The notes: generated from the letters alone by a model not told the origin. A DNA stretch of 64,000 nucleotides from Geodermatophilus arenarius (GCF_042654585.1 NZ_JBHSGR010000011.1:1-64000), one strand, 5' to 3'. Shown: positions 32,648-42,013, counted from the stretch's first letter. Numbers and translations: made by a program.

Positions 32648-33688
32648 CTACCCGAGCACGAACGCGGTGGTCGACGAGTTGTCCCCTCCGACGCACGCGC
32701 CGATGACGGTCAGCCGCTCGCCGGTGAGCGCCACCCGGCCGAAGGTGCCCTGCCCCTCGCACAGCCGGCCGGCCGCGAGCTGCTCGCCGCTGGACAGGTC
32801 GAGCGTGACCAGGCCGGACTCCACCTCGAACCCGGCCACCGCCAGGTAGGCGACCCGCCCGTCGGGGGAGAGGGCCAGGTCGGCCGGGGCGCGGTCGGTG
32901 CCGGGGATGGGGTGCGCGGCGGTCACCTCGCCGTCCTCGACGACCGTCACGCGGAACGGGTCGTCGCCGTGGACGGTGAGCGTGACGACCGCGTCGCCGT
33001 CGTCGGTCAGGCGCAGCGCGGACGGGATGCTGGCCGGGCGGTCGGAGGCCAGCTCGACGAGCTCCGCCTGTCCCAGGTCCTCGGCCCAGGTGCTCAGGAC
33101 GGCGACGTCGGCCAGGTCGAGCGCGCGGGCGTCGCTCATGAGCGCGACCGGCCCGTCGGGTCCGGCGGCGAGGGTCTTGACCGTGAGGCCGGGGTCGAGG
33201 TCGGTGGTTGCCTGCACCTCGCCGGTTGCCGGGTCGAGCGCGGCCAGCCGACCTCCGCCGGTGACGTACAGACGGCGGCCGTCGGGGGAGAGGGCGGCGG
33301 TGTCCCCGTCGACGCCCAGCTCGACGGTGCCGCCGCCCACGGTGGTCAGCCGGCCCGGGCCGAGGACGAGGACGGCGCCGTCGGGTCCCACGAACAGCTG
33401 CTCGCCGGGGCCGTCCAGCCGTTGGACCGCGCCGACGCCGTCCTCACCGACAGGCGCCAGGTAGGTGACCGACGGGTCGGCGCTGTCAGCGAGGAGGACG
33501 AGGGCGCCGTCCGGACCGGCCGCCAGGTCGAGGACATCCACGCCGGCGGGCGCGACGGCGTCGAGGTCGGCGGTGGCGAGGAGCTCGGTGAACGTCGTCG
33601 GCGCGGGGCTGGGGTCGCCCTCGACGCCGGTGCAGCCCGCAGCCATCAGCGCGACAAAGGCGACGGCAGTGACGCGGCGGGCGGGCAT
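32648..33688 (-). CDS. Secreted beta-propeller lipoprotein (family copy 3)
   Basis: 346 residues from ATG 33688. Signal MPARRVTAVAFVALMAAGCT with lipid Cys at 19. Propeller units: LDLAAGPDGALVLLADSADP, FVGPDGAVLVLGPGRLTTV, ALSPDGRRLYVTGGGRLAAL, DPATGEVQATTDLDPGLTV and LALSPDGRVAYLAVAGFEV. End SSGEQLAAGRLCEGQGTFGR then GACVGGDNSSTTAFVLG, i.e. the same paired C-terminal Cys as the other copies but a different last strand. Lies 24 bases upstream of the DUF6318 operon start on the same strand and so may be its first gene. Confidence 0.75.
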   Translation of the reverse strand: MPARRVTAVAFVALMAAGCTGVEGDPSPAPTTFTELLATADLDAVAPAGVDVLDLAAGPDGALVLLADSADPSVTYLAPVGEDGVGAVQRLDGPGEQLFVGPDGAVLVLGPGRLTTVGGGTVELGVDGDTAALSPDGRRLYVTGGGRLAALDPATGEVQATTDLDPGLTVKTLAAGPDGPVALMSDARALDLADVAVLSTWAEDLGQAELVELASDRPASIPSALRLTDDGDAVVTLTVHGDDPFRVTVVEDGEVTAAHPIPGTDRAPADLALSPDGRVAYLAVAGFEVESGLVTLDLSSGEQLAAGRLCEGQGTFGRVALTGERLTVIGACVGGDNSSTTAFVLG

Positions 33689-33813
33689 GCGAAGGCTCCG
33701 GAGGTGGGAAGCCGAGTGTGGGACCGGCCCGCGCAGGGCGGCAACACGGCGTCGTGGTCTGATGCCTGCGGATGGTCCCCCGGGCCCGCGGGCCCCGATC
33801 CGGAGGTGCACTC

Positions 33814-34560
33814 GTGGCTGACGCCGAGGTCCTGCTCGAGGTCGACGGCGGCGTGGCGGTGGTGACGCTCAACGCGCCCGACCGCCGCAACGCGCTGACG
33901 CCGCAGATGGCCGGCGAGCTGATCGACGTGTTCGACGAGGTCGATGCCAAGCCGGAGGTCGGGGCGCTCGTCGTCCGGGCGGTGGGCAAGTCGTTCTGCG
34001 CGGGCGGCGACGTCGCGACCCTGACGAACGCCGGCAAGGACCCGGCCGCGCCCGACGCCTACGAGGGCATGGGCCGCATCTACGACTCCTTCTACCGGCT
34101 GGGCCAGGTGAAGGTGCCGACGATCGCGGCCGTCCGCGGGTCCGCCGTCGGTGCCGGGATGAACATGCTGCTGGCGGCCGACCTGCGGATCGTCGCGGAC
34201 GACGCCCGGCTCCTCGCCGGCTTCCTCAAGCGCGGCCTGCACCCCGGCGGCGGGCACTTCGTCATCCTGTCCCGGCTGATCGGCCGCGAGGCCGCTGCGG
34301 CGATGGCGCTGTTCGGCGAGGAGATCAACGGCACCAAGGCCGTGGAGCTGGGCCTGGCGTGGGAGTCGGTCGACGACGCCGCCGTCGAGGACCGCGCCCT
34401 CGAGCTCGCCCGCCGCGTCGCCGCCGACCCGGAGCTCGCCCGCGTGGCCGTGGGCAACTTCCGCAGGGAGGTCGTCAACGGCGCGGTGAGCTGGGAGGTC
34501 GCCACCCAGTTCGAGCGCCCGGCGCAGATGTGGTCGATGCGCCGGTCCGCCAAGGACTGA
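33814..34560 (+). CDS. Enoyl-CoA hydratase/isomerase (crotonase family)
   Basis: 248 residues from GTG 33814 with GGAGGTG 7 bases upstream. Crotonase fold: VAVVTLNAPDRRNALTPQMA, GKSFCAGGDVATL (first oxyanion loop), AAVRGSAVGAGMNMLLAADL (second oxyanion loop), RLLAGFLKRGLHPGGGHFVI and KAVELGLAWESV. In classic hydratases the residues after the second loop include two Glu; here the first catalytic position appears to be Gly-Met and the second Leu-His-Pro-Gly, so hydratase chemistry is uncertain and isomerase or other crotonase activity is possible. Located near acyl-CoA synthetase and ABM genes but not in an operon with them. Confidence 0.83.
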   Translation: MADAEVLLEVDGGVAVVTLNAPDRRNALTPQMAGELIDVFDEVDAKPEVGALVVRAVGKSFCAGGDVATLTNAGKDPAAPDAYEGMGRIYDSFYRLGQVKVPTIAAVRGSAVGAGMNMLLAADLRIVADDARLLAGFLKRGLHPGGGHFVILSRLIGREAAAAMALFGEEINGTKAVELGLAWESVDDAAVEDRALELARRVAADPELARVAVGNFRREVVNGAVSWEVATQFERPAQMWSMRRSAKD

Positions 34561-34566
34561 GACCGC

Positions 34567-35190
34567 TCACACCGCCTCGGGGACGTGCAGGTGGGCGAGG
34601 ACGAGGTCCATCTCGGCGACGTCCACGATCTTGGCGCCCAGGGCCTGCGCGAACTGCTCGCGCAGGGACCGGGCGTGCCGGCGCACCAGCCCCGCGGCGT
34701 CGCGGTCCTCGAAGCTGGTGACGCTGACCGTCCGGCCGAGGCGCCGGTCGACCAGCATGCTGACGCTGCAGAAGCCGGGCAGCTCCTGCAGCTTGGGCAG
34801 CAGGTTGTGCCGGTAGGCGTCGAGCAGGTCGTCGAGGTGGTTCGGCGCGATGCGGGCCCAGGTGACCTGCGCGCCGGCGCCGTCCCCGGCCGGACGGTCC
34901 CGGTGGAGGACCGCGATGTCCCACTCCCGGACGTCGGCGTGCCCGCCGCCGAGGGTGTGCAGCAGGCGGTGCTGGACGGTGCGGTCCTCGGCCGCGGTGG
35001 CGCGCATGGCCTGCTCGTCCCTCCAGGCGGTCGCGACGATGCAGCGGCCGCTGGCGCGGTCGGCGAGCATGGAGAGGCCGACGCAGCCGTCGGTGTTCTG
35101 GACCGTCGGCAGGACGTCGTCGCGCACGTAGGCGATGGCGGCGTCGATGCCGGCCGTGTTGCCGCGGATGCTCGTGGACCGTGCGTGCAT
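34567..35190 (-). CDS. Tandem dimeric alpha-beta barrel (ABM-like) protein, copy 2
   Basis: 207 residues, ATG with AGGAGAG 7 bases upstream. Clear paralogue of the protein at 15135-15755: it begins MHARSTSIRGNTAGIDAAIA (MYARSTSVAGTPERLDDGIA there), repeats CVGLSMLADRASGRCIVATAWRD-type and GFCSVSMLVDRRLGRT units in each half, and ends LVLAHLHVPEAV. Identity looks to be near 50 % by eye. Fused double ABM domain, role unknown. Converges tail-to-tail with the enoyl-CoA hydratase gene with only 6 bases between stops. Confidence 0.75.
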   Translation of the reverse strand: MHARSTSIRGNTAGIDAAIAYVRDDVLPTVQNTDGCVGLSMLADRASGRCIVATAWRDEQAMRATAAEDRTVQHRLLHTLGGGHADVREWDIAVLHRDRPAGDGAGAQVTWARIAPNHLDDLLDAYRHNLLPKLQELPGFCSVSMLVDRRLGRTVSVTSFEDRDAAGLVRRHARSLREQFAQALGAKIVDVAEMDLVLAHLHVPEAV

Positions 35191-35306
35191 GCGCCGCTCT
35201 CCTGACCTGGTGGGGACGCCCCTGCGGCGTCACGGCTCAGCCTGTCGACGCTCGGTGCGCGAGGCAATGGCCCAGCCGTCGGGCAGCCTCCCCGGGCCGG
35301 TCCACG

Positions 35307-36851
35307 TCAGTGGACGGCGCGCTCCTGCCCGGCCCAGTAGGGCCGGCGCAACTCGCGCTTGAGCACCTTGCCGACGGGGGAGAGCGGCAGCGCGTCGACG
35401 ACGTCCATCGACCGCGGCGTCTTGTACCCGGCGAGCCGGGCGGCGCAGAAGGCCCGCAGCTCCTCGAGGGTGACGGTGGCGCCGGCCGCCGGGACGACGA
35501 CGGCGTGCACCCGCTCGCCCCAGGTCTCGTCGGGGACGCCGATGACCGCGCAGGTGGCCACCGCCGGGTGCTGGGCGAGGACGCTCTCCACCTCGACCGA
35601 GTACACGTTCTCCCCGCCGGAGATGATCATGTCCTTGATGCGGTCGGTGAGGTACAGGTAGCCCTCGTCGTCCATCCAGCCGGCGTCGCCGGTGTGCATC
35701 CAGCCGCCGCGCAGCGCCTCGGCGGTCTCCTCCGGCCGGTCCCAGTAGCCGAGCATCACGTGGCCGCCGCGGACCACGATCTCCCCGACCTCGCGGCGGG
35801 GCAGCTCGACGTCGTCCGGGCCGACGACGCGCACCTCGGCGTGCGGCGCGGCGCGCCCGACGGAGCGCCGGTGCGCGGGGTCCTGGTGGTCGTCGGGGGT
35901 GAGCACGGTGGCCGCCGGGGCGAGCTCGGTCATGCCGTAGGCCTGCATGAACCGGGCGTTGGGCAGCGCCTTCATCGTCCGGCCGAGCAGGGCGTCGGAC
36001 ATGGGGGAGGCGCCGTACATCACCCGGCGGACGCTGGTCAGGTCGAACTCGTCGACCCGCGGGTGGTCGACCACGAGCTGGATCATCGTGGGGACCAGCA
36101 GCACGTCGGTGACGCCGTGCTCCTGGACGGCGGTCAGCACGGCGACCGGGTCGAACACCGGGATCATCACCTGCGTCCCGCCGACCACGACGGCGCCGAC
36201 CCAGTTGGAGAAGGCGGCGAGGTGGAACATCGGCGCGGAGTGCAGGCCCACCCGGCCGGGCGGGAAGTGGTCGGTGGCCAGCCCGCCCATGGACGACGTC
36301 AGCAGGTTGTCGTGGCTGAGCATGACGCCCTTCGACCGGCCGGTGGTGCCGCCGGTGTAGAAGACGCCGGCGAGGGCGTCACCCCCGCGGCGGACGTCCT
36401 CGATCGGCTCGTGCGCTCCCACGAGCTCCTCGAATGCGAGCATGCCGTCGGGGGTCGGGCCGTCGCCGGCGTGCACGAGGTGCTCCAGGCGCGGGTGGGC
36501 CGCCCGGATCGGCTCGGTGTACGCGGCGAAGACGTCGTCGACGACGAGGACCCGGGCGTCGACCTCGGCGAGGGAGTCGGCGATCTCGGGGACGCTCCAC
36601 CGGATGTTGACCGGGACGACGACGCCCCCGGCCCACAGCGTCGCGCCGAGGAACTCGTGGTAGCGGTCGGAGTTCAGGGACAGGACGGCCGCGCGCTCGC
36701 CGTCCCGGATCCCGAGCTGCTGGAGAGCGGCGGCCAGGCGGGCGATCCGGTCGACGGACTCGGCGTGGGTCCGGGTGCGGCCGGCGCAGACGGTGGCGAT
36801 CTCGTCCGCGCGCTGCTGGACGTGGCGGTGCAGACCCTGGGTGACGTACAC
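35307..36851 (-). CDS. Acyl-CoA synthetase, AMP-binding (long-chain type)
   Basis: 514 residues, GTG start. Adenylate-forming ligase with VFYTGGTTGRSKGVMLSHDN (A3), MQAYGMTELAPAATVLTP (A5), GWMHTGDAGWMDDEGYLYL (A7), DRIKDMIISGGENVYSVEVE (A8) and LPLSPVGKVLKRELR with the A10 Lys. Note Gly in place of the usual Ser in the A3 loop (YTGGTTG), as in many fatty-acyl-CoA ligases. Length normal. Starts ~210 bases from the divergent diguanylate cyclase gene. Distinct from the 24346 enzyme (roughly 35-40 % similar by eye), so probably a different acid substrate. Confidence 0.87.
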   Translation of the reverse strand: MYVTQGLHRHVQQRADEIATVCAGRTRTHAESVDRIARLAAALQQLGIRDGERAAVLSLNSDRYHEFLGATLWAGGVVVPVNIRWSVPEIADSLAEVDARVLVVDDVFAAYTEPIRAAHPRLEHLVHAGDGPTPDGMLAFEELVGAHEPIEDVRRGGDALAGVFYTGGTTGRSKGVMLSHDNLLTSSMGGLATDHFPPGRVGLHSAPMFHLAAFSNWVGAVVVGGTQVMIPVFDPVAVLTAVQEHGVTDVLLVPTMIQLVVDHPRVDEFDLTSVRRVMYGASPMSDALLGRTMKALPNARFMQAYGMTELAPAATVLTPDDHQDPAHRRSVGRAAPHAEVRVVGPDDVELPRREVGEIVVRGGHVMLGYWDRPEETAEALRGGWMHTGDAGWMDDEGYLYLTDRIKDMIISGGENVYSVEVESVLAQHPAVATCAVIGVPDETWGERVHAVVVPAAGATVTLEELRAFCAARLAGYKTPRSMDVVDALPLSPVGKVLKRELRRPYWAGQERAVH

Positions 36852-37063
36852 GGTGCCGACCTCCCGATCCGGGTGGGACCCGGAGCGTCGCGACGACGGG
36901 TTGTGCGGCGACAGAGGCGGACGGCCCTGGGGCCGCAGGAGGGCGCGGTCCCGCCGAGCTCGAGGCCACCATCGGGGAGGGCCGGCTCGGCGCCTCGACG
37001 TCGAGGTGTCCCGGTGCCGCAGCGTGTTCCGTCGGTGACGCTCGGCCGCTAGCGTCGCCGCGC

Positions 37064-38338
37064 GTGACCGCCGCCGTCCCGACGCCCCGCCTGCCCGACT
37101 TCGCGCCGGCCGGCGTCCCGCTGCCCGATCCGCGGGCGGCCGTCGCCGAGGCGGCCCGGCTGGCCGCGATCGCCAGCTACCGGCTGGGCGGGCACGCCGG
37201 GGTGTCCGACCTCGACGCCGTCGTCGCGTACATGGCGGAGACGGTGGAGGCGCCGATCGCGGTCATCAACCTGGTCGGCCCGGACGAGCAGTGCTTCCCG
37301 GCCGAGCGGGGCGCGGGCGCGCCGTACTCACACGTGCCCGACGAGTTGTCGTTCTGCGCGTACGTGGTGGCGCTGCGGACGCCGCTGCAGGTGGCCGACG
37401 CGCTCGACCACCCGGTCTTCCGCGACAACCCGGCCGTGGCGGCCGGCGCGATCCGCTCCTACCTCGGGGTGCCGCTGATCGACGAGGACGGCTTCGTCCT
37501 CGGCTCGCTCGGCGTCTTCGACGACGAGCCGCGGGCGTTCTCGTCGGCCGAGCAGGAGCTGCTGGAGAACCAGGTGCGGCTGGTGCGCAGCGTGTTGTCG
37601 CTGCGGCGTCAGGTGGCCGCGCACCGGTGGGACGGCGAGCTGCTGGCCGCGCAGGGCCGGACGCTGGAGGCGGTGGCAGCCGGGCTGCCGCTGGAGACGG
37701 TGCTCGAGACGCTGGCCTCGTCGACGGCGGGGCTGGCCGAGGACGCGGACGCCGACAAGGCAGTGCGGCTGCAGGAGACGGTGGACCGGCTGACCGCGGT
37801 GGCGACCAAGGCCGACGGCTGGCGGCAGGCGCTGCTGCGGTCGGCCCGGCAGGACCCGCTGACCGGGCTGGCCAACCGCAGCCACCTGCTCGATACCGGC
37901 CGGGCGGCGCTGGCGGTCGGGGGAGCGGTGCTGTTCGTGGACGTCGACCGGTTCAAGGAGGTCAACGACCGCGGCGGGCACGCGGTGGGGGACCAGCTGC
38001 TCGTCCGGCTCGCCGACCGGCTGCGCCGGCACGTGGAGCGGGAGCTGCCGGGGGCCGTGGTCGGCCGGCTGGGCGGGGACGAGTTCGTGGCGGTCCTGCC
38101 CGGGGTGGATGCGCCAACGGCGGAGGCCATCGGGCACGGGCTTGCCGCCGCCCTGGTGGACGAGGTCGAGGTGGGACGGCGGACCGTGCGGGTCTCGGCC
38201 TCCATCGGGCTGGCGATGGCTGCGCCCGGGACGACGCTTGACGAGGTCCTCTCGCTGGCGGACCGGGCCATGTACGGCGCCAAGGAGCGCGGCCGCGGCG
38301 TCCTGCATCTGATGACCGCTGAAGACTCATCGGCCTGA
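37064..38338 (+). CDS. GAF-GGDEF diguanylate cyclase
   Basis: 424 residues, GTG start. N-terminal GAF domain at about 30-185 (LDAVVAYMAETVEAPIAVIN, FCAYVVALRTPLQVADAL, SYLGVPLIDEDGFVLGSLGV), coiled linker, then a GGDEF domain from ~255: RQDPLTGLANRSHLLDTGRA, VLFVDVDRFKEVNDRGGHAVG and VVGRLGGDEFVAVLPG with an intact GGDEF loop. It should make cyclic di-GMP in the cytoplasm in response to a ligand or oxygen/redox cue sensed by GAF (this FCxxV-type GAF is common in light/redox-independent sensors). An RxxD inhibitory site is not evident five residues before GGDEF. Last gene before the defence island. Confidence 0.87.
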   Translation: MTAAVPTPRLPDFAPAGVPLPDPRAAVAEAARLAAIASYRLGGHAGVSDLDAVVAYMAETVEAPIAVINLVGPDEQCFPAERGAGAPYSHVPDELSFCAYVVALRTPLQVADALDHPVFRDNPAVAAGAIRSYLGVPLIDEDGFVLGSLGVFDDEPRAFSSAEQELLENQVRLVRSVLSLRRQVAAHRWDGELLAAQGRTLEAVAAGLPLETVLETLASSTAGLAEDADADKAVRLQETVDRLTAVATKADGWRQALLRSARQDPLTGLANRSHLLDTGRAALAVGGAVLFVDVDRFKEVNDRGGHAVGDQLLVRLADRLRRHVERELPGAVVGRLGGDEFVAVLPGVDAPTAEAIGHGLAAALVDEVEVGRRTVRVSASIGLAMAAPGTTLDEVLSLADRAMYGAKERGRGVLHLMTAEDSSA

Positions 38339-38351
38339 TCGCTCAGGCCCC

Positions 38352-39134
38352 TCACCTGTTAGTGGAAGCAGTGATCTCCCGCGCCATTCGTGCAAGAGCG
38401 TCGTCGAGTGCTAAGCCGCGCGGTGGGCGCACCCGCGCGTAGGTCGTGCGGCCGACCGGCGTAGAGATGTCAGTCGGCCGGTATAGGACTAGGCCGACAC
38501 CATTGGCGTACGAGTTGCTGAGCATCTGCGCTTGAGCAACAAGCTGCTCGTGATCGTAATCGTCGGCCACACGTAGACCAAAAAGCGCGTAGAAGGCTGG
38601 TGACTGCCGCTGAATCCAGGTAGCAATATCACCGATTGGCTCGGCGCGGCCGGCGGGCGCGGCCAACTTCAAGTCGATTACGTTGAGGGCGATCTCGCGG
38701 ATGCGCTTAGGTAGATCAGCCGTGCTCCTGCGACCCCTGATATGTTGCGACGTCTCATTTCGGGGATGCTGTGGCGTGCCTAGCATCTTAGTTTCTGCAA
38801 TGACCAGCGGTGCCCCGTCTAGTGGGAAGCAGAGGTCGACGTCGACGTTGTCAAGCAAGACTCCGGGGCGCTTGCCCCGCTGAATAATGGGCTGCCCGGT
38901 CAGGTTCTGCAGCAACGCTGCGGTCAGTTCGTTGAAGAACTTGCCCTTCCCCTGATTATCGCCGCTTGTCCACTGGCCGCCCGGACGAGCGATCTCCGTG
39001 TCGAACGCGCCCATGGCAGCAATAAAGTGAGCTTCGATGGACGAGAAGCGGGTGATCGCCTGCTCCTCGACGGCCGCAAGCAGGTCTGCGAACGGCGCAA
39101 AAACGCGGCGTTCGCGACGGCGACGAGGTGGCAT
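38352..39134 (-). CDS. PD-(D/E)xK-type restriction nuclease-like protein
   Basis: 260 residues, ATG start overlapping the upstream stop (TAATG). The centre has a plausible PD-(D/E)xK active site: VDVDLCFPLDGAPLVIAETK, with Asp of the strand, then E-x-K on the next strand. Flanks: basic N-terminus (PPRRRRERRVF), FNELTAALLQNLTGQPIIQR and a helical C-terminal half (IGDIATWIQRQSPAFYALFG). It is the last gene of a compact operon with a DNA methyltransferase, which makes a restriction role likely. Base composition is clearly below the genome average (many A/T third positions), pointing to transfer. I do not recognise a named endonuclease. Confidence 0.65.
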   Translation of the reverse strand: MPPRRRRERRVFAPFADLLAAVEEQAITRFSSIEAHFIAAMGAFDTEIARPGGQWTSGDNQGKGKFFNELTAALLQNLTGQPIIQRGKRPGVLLDNVDVDLCFPLDGAPLVIAETKMLGTPQHPRNETSQHIRGRRSTADLPKRIREIALNVIDLKLAAPAGRAEPIGDIATWIQRQSPAFYALFGLRVADDYDHEQLVAQAQMLSNSYANGVGLVLYRPTDISTPVGRTTYARVRPPRGLALDDALARMAREITASTNR

Positions 39135-40168
39135 TAGGCAGGGTTCGCCCGTCGGCGGCGAGCCTCGCGGTGGAAGTTCACCGGGCTATTGTCCAGGACG
39201 CGGTTAACGATCGTAGCGAAAAACACCTCGGGCGAGAGAGTTGACGGAACGGCTTTCCGGTTCAATTCAACCGCAGGTAGTTGACGCAGTTGGCGGTCCA
39301 CTTCACTTTCGGGCAGCTCTAGCGGCAACGGCTCATCCTCAGGCAGCCTTGCACTAGTGAGTCCGGCAGACACGAGCGGATCCTCGCCGTCACCATCGTC
39401 GCCAGACGGCTCGGCCACCTCGTCGGACCATTCGGGGATGATGAGGCAGACGGCGTCATAAGCGTCGTCTTCGCGCCCAAGCTTTCCGAGTAGGTCAACG
39501 ATCCAAGCGGCGACGTCCTCGAACTGCGGCTTCAGGGCGGTCGAGCGCAAGCTGAAGAGGAAGCCAAGCGCCGCCTGAGGATGGCGGCTCCGCAGGTTTT
39601 TTGCGTCGCCGTAGCTTTCCTCCACACGGTTGGCGGCGTTCTTGCCGAAGGACGAGTCCATCCGCTTGGTGGAGATCAGGATCTCGGGTCCGGTGTTCCA
39701 GGCGGACATGACAACATCAACCTGCTTGACGTAATTCTTGCCGAGAATGTTGGCGCTGGCGCCAGTCTCGTTGTTGTACGTCTTGCCGGACTGCAACATG
39801 CTGTCCAGCACCCGCAACTGCTCCCGAGTCGCTTCTCGGCGGAGCGCCACGAGGGTGCTAGGCAGGATGCGTGGCGGGGTGGCCCGCGGCCAGACGAGAT
39901 CAGGTTCAAATCCAGCACGGCGAAGCTCATAGGACGTCCAGACGTCGAGCCCTAGAGCTGGCACACCCGACTGCGAGGGCGCGTTGAGCAGCAGGGGGAC
40001 GCCGAGCAGCTGCTGCAGGACGGCGTAGTCCGGCCAGTAGGTCAGGCGACCATCGGCATAGCGGAACCAGGGAGTGCCCGTCGTCCTCCCTTCGCTGGCA
40101 GCCGCCAGCTCCACAATGCGGTCGAACAGGGTCCAAGCTTGCGCCTTAAGGCTTTTCGCATCGCTCAC
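39134..40168 (-). CDS. Putative restriction subunit with nuclease-like motif
   Basis: 344 residues, GTG start overlapping the methyltransferase stop (GTGA). Contains ETGASANILGKNYVKQVDVV followed by a strand GPEILISTKRMD: a possible D...x-T-K variant of the PD-(D/E)xK site, with Ser/Thr where Glu is usual. Other parts: N-terminal WPDYAVLQQLLGVPLLLNAP, helical region AANRVEESYGDAKNLRSRHP and an acidic linker (GDDGDGEDPLV). Together with the 260-residue partner it may form a two-subunit endonuclease, or one may bind DNA. Low GC like its neighbours. Function inferred mostly from context. Confidence 0.55.
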   Translation of the reverse strand: MSDAKSLKAQAWTLFDRIVELAAASEGRTTGTPWFRYADGRLTYWPDYAVLQQLLGVPLLLNAPSQSGVPALGLDVWTSYELRRAGFEPDLVWPRATPPRILPSTLVALRREATREQLRVLDSMLQSGKTYNNETGASANILGKNYVKQVDVVMSAWNTGPEILISTKRMDSSFGKNAANRVEESYGDAKNLRSRHPQAALGFLFSLRSTALKPQFEDVAAWIVDLLGKLGREDDAYDAVCLIIPEWSDEVAEPSGDDGDGEDPLVSAGLTSARLPEDEPLPLELPESEVDRQLRQLPAVELNRKAVPSTLSPEVFFATIVNRVLDNSPVNFHREARRRRANPA

Positions 40169-41859
40169 GGCAGCGGCTTGGCCTCCGCCCCACGTGCCAT
40201 GCGGCGAGCGCGGAGAACCTGCTGCTCCTCATGCAGTGAGGCGACGTCACTTACAGGGATCCCAAGTTCGCCGACCAACAGCACGTGATCGACGAGTGCG
40301 GCTGCCGCGTTGAGCTGTCCAAGGCGCAGCCGGCGGGCCACCTTGGGTCGGATGGCCTTTAGTCGGATGGCTGCTGCAGTAAGGACGTCAGGATGAGGCA
40401 CGGGCAAGAGATCGGCCTCACGCGGCTCGAGCTTGAGCAAGCCGCCGCCGTAGGAACGGCCGACGGTCTCGGCGCCGACTAGTGTGACAGAGTTCAGCGA
40501 GCCGAGCGGCAGTAGGCTGCGTCCCACTGCACGAAACGGTGCTCGGAGATAGAGGCCGTGAACCGAGTTGAGGTTGTGCGCCTTTGCCTGATTCGTTGTC
40601 AGGCGCGGCGTATCGGCGTTCATGTAGGTCAGAAATAGGTCGGCTGGTGGCACGTACGGCACGCGCCACCAGGGGTCGCGCACCTTGCACTTATAGGCCA
40701 GGTGCACGTCTGCTTCCTTGCCTGCCTCGATGTAGGCCCAGGCTGCTGCAGACGGCTCGTCCTGCGGTCGGAACAGCAGCGTGGACTGCCCGTCAGCGCC
40801 AAGTTGAACGAGGTCTCGTGTAGTCAGCGCAAGGTTTCGCAGATGTCGTGATCCGGGAGGTGAAAGGGCGATGAGGTCGCTAGCCGATAGGCCGCGCTCG
40901 GCCGCCTGAGCCGGGCTCATTGTGAAATATTTGTTGTTACCGGTGACCATGCCGAGCGTCGTGTCGCCCCAGGTCTCCAACTCGGTGAAGTTAGCGCCGT
41001 CGATAAGGCTGGCGTAGGCCGTCAGGGCGTCGCCGGCTAAGAGCGCCGGCGTCCACTTGTCAGCGGCACGCCTTGGCCGAAAGGTACGCCAGTGCGGCTT
41101 CTGGCCCAGTGCTGCGGCGTTCTGAAGTTCAGTGACCCGCGCATGATCCGTCGGGCCCTGGTCGTAACCATCAGCCAGCAGCAGCACGACCTCGGCGGAC
41201 ACGCCCGGAAACACGCGCTCCTTGAAAAGCACGAGATCAATGGACCGAAAGCGCTCCAGCAGGAAGCGGCGGACATCGGCGGCGTAGTTAACGGAAAGTA
41301 GCTCCGCCGGCAGGACCAGGCCAAGGCGGCCACCTGGCTTGAGGAACAGAGCTGAGTGCACCGTGAAGGCGGCCCAGGACGACGCGAGGCCCGTCAAGCT
41401 GACGCCAGCGGCTGCCGCCGCAGCTCGTGACAGCGCCCGGGCTTCACCGCTGAAGTCCTGATAGCGGACGTATGGCGGGTTGCCGATGACCGCGTCGTAC
41501 TTGCCTGTCGGCGGGATGGTGAAGAAGTCGGCCGTCTGCACCCGCGCCGTGACGCCGGCCTGATCGAGCAGCCGCTGGGCAGCCTGCGCCGATGGCTCAT
41601 GCAGTTCGATGCCATCGAGGACGATCTTCCCCTCTGGACGCATCAACGCGAGGTCGGGAAAGAGCTGCAGGTCAGGCGTGCGGCCGAACCGGTGGACGGC
41701 GGCGAGGAGGAACGCGGCTTCGCCGCATGACGGCTCCAGCACATGGTCGGTAGGGGAGCGGACCGCCCAGTCGGTGATGTGCTGCGCCACCGGCTCAGGG
41801 GTGAAGAAGGCGCCGCGAGCCTTACGGATCTCGGCCGTGTCTGAGGCGGCGGATGTCAC
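40165..41859 (-). CDS. Adenine-specific DNA methyltransferase (TaqI/Eco57I-like)
   Basis: 564 residues if started at GTG 41859; a frame is open to 41916. Transfers methyl from SAM to N6 of adenine. Motifs in gamma-class order: X, RKARGAFFTPEPVAQHITDW; I, VLEPSCGEAAFLLA; IV, DAVIGNPPYVRYQDF with the catalytic NPPY near residue 130; then GGRLGLVLPAELLSVNYA. The C-terminal half (from ~300) has the target-recognition style of TaqI/Eco57I enzymes, with LTTNQAKAHNLNSVHGLYLR and GRSYGGGLLKLEPREADLLP. It is the first of three overlapping genes, so the host DNA would be protected before nuclease builds up. GC is noticeably low (many A/T-ending codons). Confidence 0.88.
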   Translation of the reverse strand: MTSAASDTAEIRKARGAFFTPEPVAQHITDWAVRSPTDHVLEPSCGEAAFLLAAVHRFGRTPDLQLFPDLALMRPEGKIVLDGIELHEPSAQAAQRLLDQAGVTARVQTADFFTIPPTGKYDAVIGNPPYVRYQDFSGEARALSRAAAAAAGVSLTGLASSWAAFTVHSALFLKPGGRLGLVLPAELLSVNYAADVRRFLLERFRSIDLVLFKERVFPGVSAEVVLLLADGYDQGPTDHARVTELQNAAALGQKPHWRTFRPRRAADKWTPALLAGDALTAYASLIDGANFTELETWGDTTLGMVTGNNKYFTMSPAQAAERGLSASDLIALSPPGSRHLRNLALTTRDLVQLGADGQSTLLFRPQDEPSAAAWAYIEAGKEADVHLAYKCKVRDPWWRVPYVPPADLFLTYMNADTPRLTTNQAKAHNLNSVHGLYLRAPFRAVGRSLLPLGSLNSVTLVGAETVGRSYGGGLLKLEPREADLLPVPHPDVLTAAAIRLKAIRPKVARRLRLGQLNAAAALVDHVLLVGELGIPVSDVASLHEEQQVLRARRMARGAEAKPLP

Positions 41860-42013
41860 CGGAGCTGCCACGCAAGCAGTCTGACTGATGCCAGGGACAA
41901 GCCGGCGCGGGGACACGGCTGTGGGCCGTTCATGCTCGCAATACGGCTAGGTCCTTCAATGAGGTCGTCTGTCTCAACTCGCTTCCGGCAGGAGTCTGAC
42001 GCTCGGTCGACGC

